A stretch of DNA of 49,136 bases from NCBI RefSeq assembly GCF_000300875.1, contig NZ_AMSG01000022.1, positions 1 to 49,136 of the forward strand. Reading direction: 5' to 3'. Source of the DNA: Galbibacter marinus (lineage in GTDB: Bacteria; Bacteroidota; Bacteroidia; Flavobacteriales; Flavobacteriaceae). The position numbers and the translations under genes are program-made. The notes beneath the pieces are model-generated. The model did no database searches. It was not told the origin of the DNA and saw only the letters and a program-made list of their open reading frames with translations. Positions 46,237-49,136 of the stretch are shown piece after piece (position 1 is the stretch's first letter; every line of letters starts with the position of its first letter).

Positions 46237-47091
46237 ATGCTTAAATATATTTTACTAGGATTGTTTTTAAATTTTGGAGCCTTCACTACTCTCCAAGGAC
46301 AAAATGAGGCTTCAGAAGTAAATAAAATTGCAAATGCTCCATGGGAAAGTGAAGAGGTATCTGAGGAAATCGTGTGGAAATATCATCAATTTGAAGATTT
46401 GTTTAATTCTAGACAAAGCATAACCGTATTTGAAGTGGACCTTTCTAAAGAAACTATAGAAGTGGCATTGCCACATGTAGAATCTGGATTTGTATCCACG
46501 AGTGAATTTGGGGAACAAGTTGGTGCAATTGCGGCTATTAATGGCTCGTTTTTTAATACCAAAACTGGTGGATCCACCGTTTTTTTAAAGGAAAACGATA
46601 GCATCTACGCAAAAACGGGTGAAAAGTTTACATCTTACAGAGAAAATGCTGGTTTTGCCATTAGTCAACATGGAGATATTTCTGTGATAAAATGCCCAGA
46701 TCAAGGATGGGAGTCTCTAGTGGAGCATTCTTCAATTCTGGCCTCGGGCCCATTATTATTGGATAGGGATCAAATGGTGGATCAAAAAGATCAGGCCTTT
46801 AATACCAACCGTCATCCTCGTACCGCCATCGGAATTACAAAAGACAATAGGCTAATTGCAGTGGTTGTCGACGGAAGAAATACCAATGCTCATGGCGTTA
46901 GTATTAAGGAGCTTTCCATCATTATGAAAGCCTTGGGATGTACAGATGCTATGAATTTAGATGGTGGTGGCTCATCCACAGCTTGGGTGAAAGGTCATGG
47001 CGTAGTGAACTATCCCAGTGATAACAAAAAATTTGATCACAAGGGAGAGCGTGCCGTAGCGAATGCTCTTTGTTTCAAGTTAAAAAATTAG
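46237..47091 (+). CDS. Phosphodiester glycosidase (NAGPA / DUF2233 family)
   Basis: A 284-residue exported protein (signal peptide to about residue 22). The catalytic domain matches the family of the mammalian mannose 6-phosphate uncovering enzyme, which removes GlcNAc from a sugar-phosphate diester. Motifs: AAINGSFFNTKTG, ASGPLLLDRDQ, NRHPRTAIGIT, VVVDGRN and MNLDGGGSSTAW. It completes the plus-strand operon and is the clearest hint that the target contains a glycosyl phosphodiester. A palindrome and -7-like element upstream may give it a separate promoter. Confidence 0.88.
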   Translation: MLKYILLGLFLNFGAFTTLQGQNEASEVNKIANAPWESEEVSEEIVWKYHQFEDLFNSRQSITVFEVDLSKETIEVALPHVESGFVSTSEFGEQVGAIAAINGSFFNTKTGGSTVFLKENDSIYAKTGEKFTSYRENAGFAISQHGDISVIKCPDQGWESLVEHSSILASGPLLLDRDQMVDQKDQAFNTNRHPRTAIGITKDNRLIAVVVDGRNTNAHGVSIKELSIIMKALGCTDAMNLDGGGSSTAWVKGHGVVNYPSDNKKFDHKGERAVANALCFKLKN

Positions 47092-47127
47092 ATGCCGCCC
47101 CAAGTAGCATATTTACATATATTATTG

Positions 47128-47180
47128 AAATCACAGAAGTAAAAACGGGTATTTAGTAAACTCAGCTACTTCTGTGATTT
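47128..47180. terminator. Bidirectional terminator with 14-bp perfect stem
   Basis: AAATCACAGAAGTA (47128-47141) pairs perfectly with TACTTCTGTGATTT (47167-47180) across a 25-nt loop. It sits between converging genes; A-rich and T-rich ends suit termination in both directions. Confidence 0.75.
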
Positions 47181-47197
47181 GTTTTATAAACCTAAAA

Positions 47198-47446
47198 TTA
47201 TTCGAACTGTTGAGAAAGTTTGTTAACACGAATCTGATATTCTTCTATAGCTTCTCTAACCATATCCACATTATCAGAAGCCTTTTGATGTGCATCTTCC
47301 ATGACTTTTTCCAACTTAGAATCAGGTTGAGAAAACAAGTCTGTGATAACATGATTTATTTTGTCAATGCAACTTTCTTGCGAATTTTTTATATCCTCTA
47401 GCTTGTTTAAAATTTTTCGCATGTGCTCTAATTTTTCCTCACTCAT
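47198..47446 (-). CDS. Small charged coiled-coil-like protein, function unknown
   Basis: An 82-residue cytoplasmic protein with no signal peptide. It is almost entirely charged and polar with regular hydrophobic spacing (MRKILNKLEDIKNSQESC, AIEEYQIRVNKLSQQFE), as in a helical hairpin or coiled coil, with one cysteine. I do not recognise the family. It is monocistronic, bounded by a terminator at its 3' end. Codon use and clean boundaries support it as real; its role cannot be stated. Confidence 0.6.
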   Translation of the reverse strand: MSEEKLEHMRKILNKLEDIKNSQESCIDKINHVITDLFSQPDSKLEKVMEDAHQKASDNVDMVREAIEEYQIRVNKLSQQFE

Positions 47447-47533
47447 AATATTAAAGTTTTGATTTGTAACAAAATACGAAAAATTATTGAGTTCTCTTTG
47501 GTGCTAGGGTAAAGTCAACTATTTGAAATTTCT

Positions 47534-47572
47534 TAACTTTGAGCGATTTCCCGTAACTTCACGGGAATTTTT
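47534..47572 (+). promoter_or_regulatory. kmo promoter element and 5' hairpin
   Basis: TAACTTTG at 47534-47541 fits the -7 consensus; no good -33 element was found. Seven bases later a 7-bp hairpin (TTCCCGT 47548-47554, ACGGGAA 47561-47567, loop AACTTC) is followed by five Ts, so the mRNA would start with a terminator-like stem. The kmo ATG is at 47588. Confidence 0.45.
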
Positions 47573-47587
47573 ATACTTAATTTACCC

Positions 47588-48934
47588 ATGCAAACACCTA
47601 AGAAAGTAGGGATAACTGGAAGTGGACTTGTCGGTAGTTTATTGGCTATCTATTTAAAAAGACAAGGTCACCATGTCGATGTTTATGATAGGAGGCCTGA
47701 TATTCGCAATATGGAATTCTCTGGAAGATCCATCAACTTAGCAGTATCCACAAGAGGATGGAAGGCTTTGGAGTATGTAGGGATCAGAGAAGACATCCAA
47801 GCATTAGCCATACCTATGGACAAGCGTGCAATTCATGTTCAAGGTAAACCTGTGTATTATCAATACTACGGTAAAGAAGGAGAAGCTATTTACTCCATTT
47901 CAAGGGGAGTTCTCAATAAGAAAATGATTGATTTGGCTGAACAAGCTGGTGCCAATTTTATATTTAATTCTAAGGTGTGGGATGTATCACTATCTGAAGC
48001 AATATTATATACTGGAGGTAGCGAAAAAGAATCATGGGAACCGCAGGAGTACGATTTAATTTTTGGTGCAGATGGTGCCTTTTCCAGGATCCGACATAAG
48101 ATGCAACGTAGTAGCATGTTCAATTACAGTCAAAAGTTTTTGAAAACCGGATATAAAGAATTGTCCATACCTGCAGGGGCAGGTAACACCCATAAAATGG
48201 ATAAAAATTCACTTCACATTTGGCCAAGAGGTGAGTTTATGCTCATTGCTCTTCCTAATTTAGATGGTAGTTTTACCTGTACCTTGTTTATGCCATACCA
48301 TGGAGCCTGCTCGTTTGAGCAATTGGATACGGAATCAAAGGTTACTGAATTTTTCAAAGCCCATTTTGATGATGTCATAAAGGATATGCCTGAATTACTT
48401 ACAGAGTTTTTTAAAAATCCCACAAGCTCCCTTGTGACTATTAAGTGCGAGCCTTGGACAAGTTTTGATAAGGTGGCATTAATTGGAGATGCTGCGCACG
48501 CTATAGTCCCTTTTTACGGTCAGGGAATGAATGTAGGATTTGAAGATATTACCGTGTTGAATCAATTCATAGAGAAACATGGTGACAATTGGAAAGCCAT
48601 ATTTGAGAATTATCAAAGCGAGCGCAAACCAAATGCTGATGCTGTAGCAGAACTTAGTTATCGAAATTTTATAGAAATGAGCTCCAAAACTGCGGATGAG
48701 AAATTTATATTAAGAAAGAATATTGAAAAACGATTTGCAGCTAAGTATCCAGATAAGTGGATGCCTTTATATAGCAGGGTTACCTTCTCAACAGATCCTT
48801 ATTCCCATGCATTAGAACAAGGTGATTTTCAGAAATCGATCATGGATAAGGTTATGGAAATGGATGACATTGAGCAAATATGGGATAGTCAAGAAGTTGA
48901 AAATAAAATACTTCAGGAGCTTCAGACGAAGTAA
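47588..48934 (+). CDS. kmo: Kynurenine 3-monooxygenase
   Basis: A 448-residue FAD-dependent aromatic hydroxylase turning kynurenine into 3-hydroxykynurenine with NADPH and oxygen, on the route from tryptophan to quinolinate and NAD. The N-terminal FAD motif is GITGSGLVGSLLAIYL, followed by SGRSINLAVSTRGW, typical of KMO; the second FAD motif is ALIGDAAHAIVPFYGQGMNVGFED. Length agrees with bacterial KMOs. No other kynurenine gene lies in the window. About 200 bp of unassigned sequence follow. Confidence 0.95.
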   Translation: MQTPKKVGITGSGLVGSLLAIYLKRQGHHVDVYDRRPDIRNMEFSGRSINLAVSTRGWKALEYVGIREDIQALAIPMDKRAIHVQGKPVYYQYYGKEGEAIYSISRGVLNKKMIDLAEQAGANFIFNSKVWDVSLSEAILYTGGSEKESWEPQEYDLIFGADGAFSRIRHKMQRSSMFNYSQKFLKTGYKELSIPAGAGNTHKMDKNSLHIWPRGEFMLIALPNLDGSFTCTLFMPYHGACSFEQLDTESKVTEFFKAHFDDVIKDMPELLTEFFKNPTSSLVTIKCEPWTSFDKVALIGDAAHAIVPFYGQGMNVGFEDITVLNQFIEKHGDNWKAIFENYQSERKPNADAVAELSYRNFIEMSSKTADEKFILRKNIEKRFAAKYPDKWMPLYSRVTFSTDPYSHALEQGDFQKSIMDKVMEMDDIEQIWDSQEVENKILQELQTK

Positions 48935-49136
48935 CATAGCACGTATCAATTTTGTCAACTGTCCGAATTTGGTCGATTGCTAAACTAGAATCATCCGAGT
49001 TTTTGAAAGCCTGACAAAATCAGAAATTGAAAATTGTAAAGCAGTGATAAAAGAAACCTTTGTTGACTAAAAAATAAAGTTTGATGCTTAACCATCCAAC
49101 TACTAATAGGTACTGTGTTAAAAAACAAGTTTTTTG

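Noticed and set aside
48935-49136. Partial gene at the right edge of the window
   Set aside because: No open frame with plausible coding character reaches the edge; stop codons occur in all frames.
1-49136. Mobile elements, CRISPR arrays, tRNA or rRNA genes
   Set aside because: No transposase, integrase, repeat-spacer pattern or tRNA-like cloverleaf was seen anywhere in the window.

Overview
The window is chromosomal DNA from a member of the Bacteroidota, most likely a marine-type Flavobacteriaceae. The evidence is low GC, two SusC/SusD outer-membrane uptake pairs with a FecI/FecR-type sigma/anti-sigma pair, a GldA-like gliding ABC ATPase, methionine synthase split into two genes, a DAHP synthase-chorismate mutase fusion, kynurenine 3-monooxygenase, and several promoters of the Bacteroidota form TAnnTTTG with a TTTG-like element about 19 nt upstream. 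I saw no tRNA, rRNA, CRISPR array, insertion sequence or phage gene.

Layout. 1-5159: a SAM-I riboswitch followed by the methionine operon (split metH, then metF). 5196-7095: a PagL-like lipid A deacylase and a GIN-domain lipoprotein. 7130-15477 (all minus strand): an unusual AGCS amino-acid symporter with a periplasmic extension, a universal stress protein, gldA, an AraC regulator with an SDR dehydrogenase, pncB and a DUF4412 protein. 15834-19947: an aromatic amino-acid operon (pheA, aminotransferase, tyrA, DAHP synthase-chorismate mutase) headed by a 25-codon leader peptide extremely rich in Phe/Tyr codons and a three-strand attenuator. 20026-28948: rsgA, dtd, a MazG-like pyrophosphohydrolase, aroA, queA, rlmN, a polyprenyl synthase and dnaG.

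29453-47091 is the accessory part: two back-to-back uptake loci. On the minus strand are an ECF sigma factor, FecR, an STN-bearing SusC, a SusD and a secreted alkaline-phosphatase-superfamily phosphodiesterase. On the plus strand are SusC, SusD, an exported xylose-isomerase-like TIM-barrel lipoprotein, an SGNH esterase, a secreted PHP-domain phosphodiesterase and a phosphodiester glycosidase (NAGPA/DUF2233 family). Together they read as a system for capturing and dismantling a phosphodiester-containing, possibly acylated glycan or glycolipid outside the cytoplasm; the substrate itself is inference. 47198-48934: a small coiled-coil-like protein and kmo.

The strongest observations are (1) the pheA leader peptide with mutually exclusive antiterminator and terminator; (2) a hairpin with a shared apical sequence but different stems, sitting about 40 nt before the start codon of both susC genes; (3) the phosphodiester-glycan locus as a unit; (4) a SprB-like plus lipoyl-like extension fused to an AGCS transporter; (5) a DnaG primase in which all four zinc ligands are replaced. 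All assignments come from reading the sequence; no database search or folding program was run.
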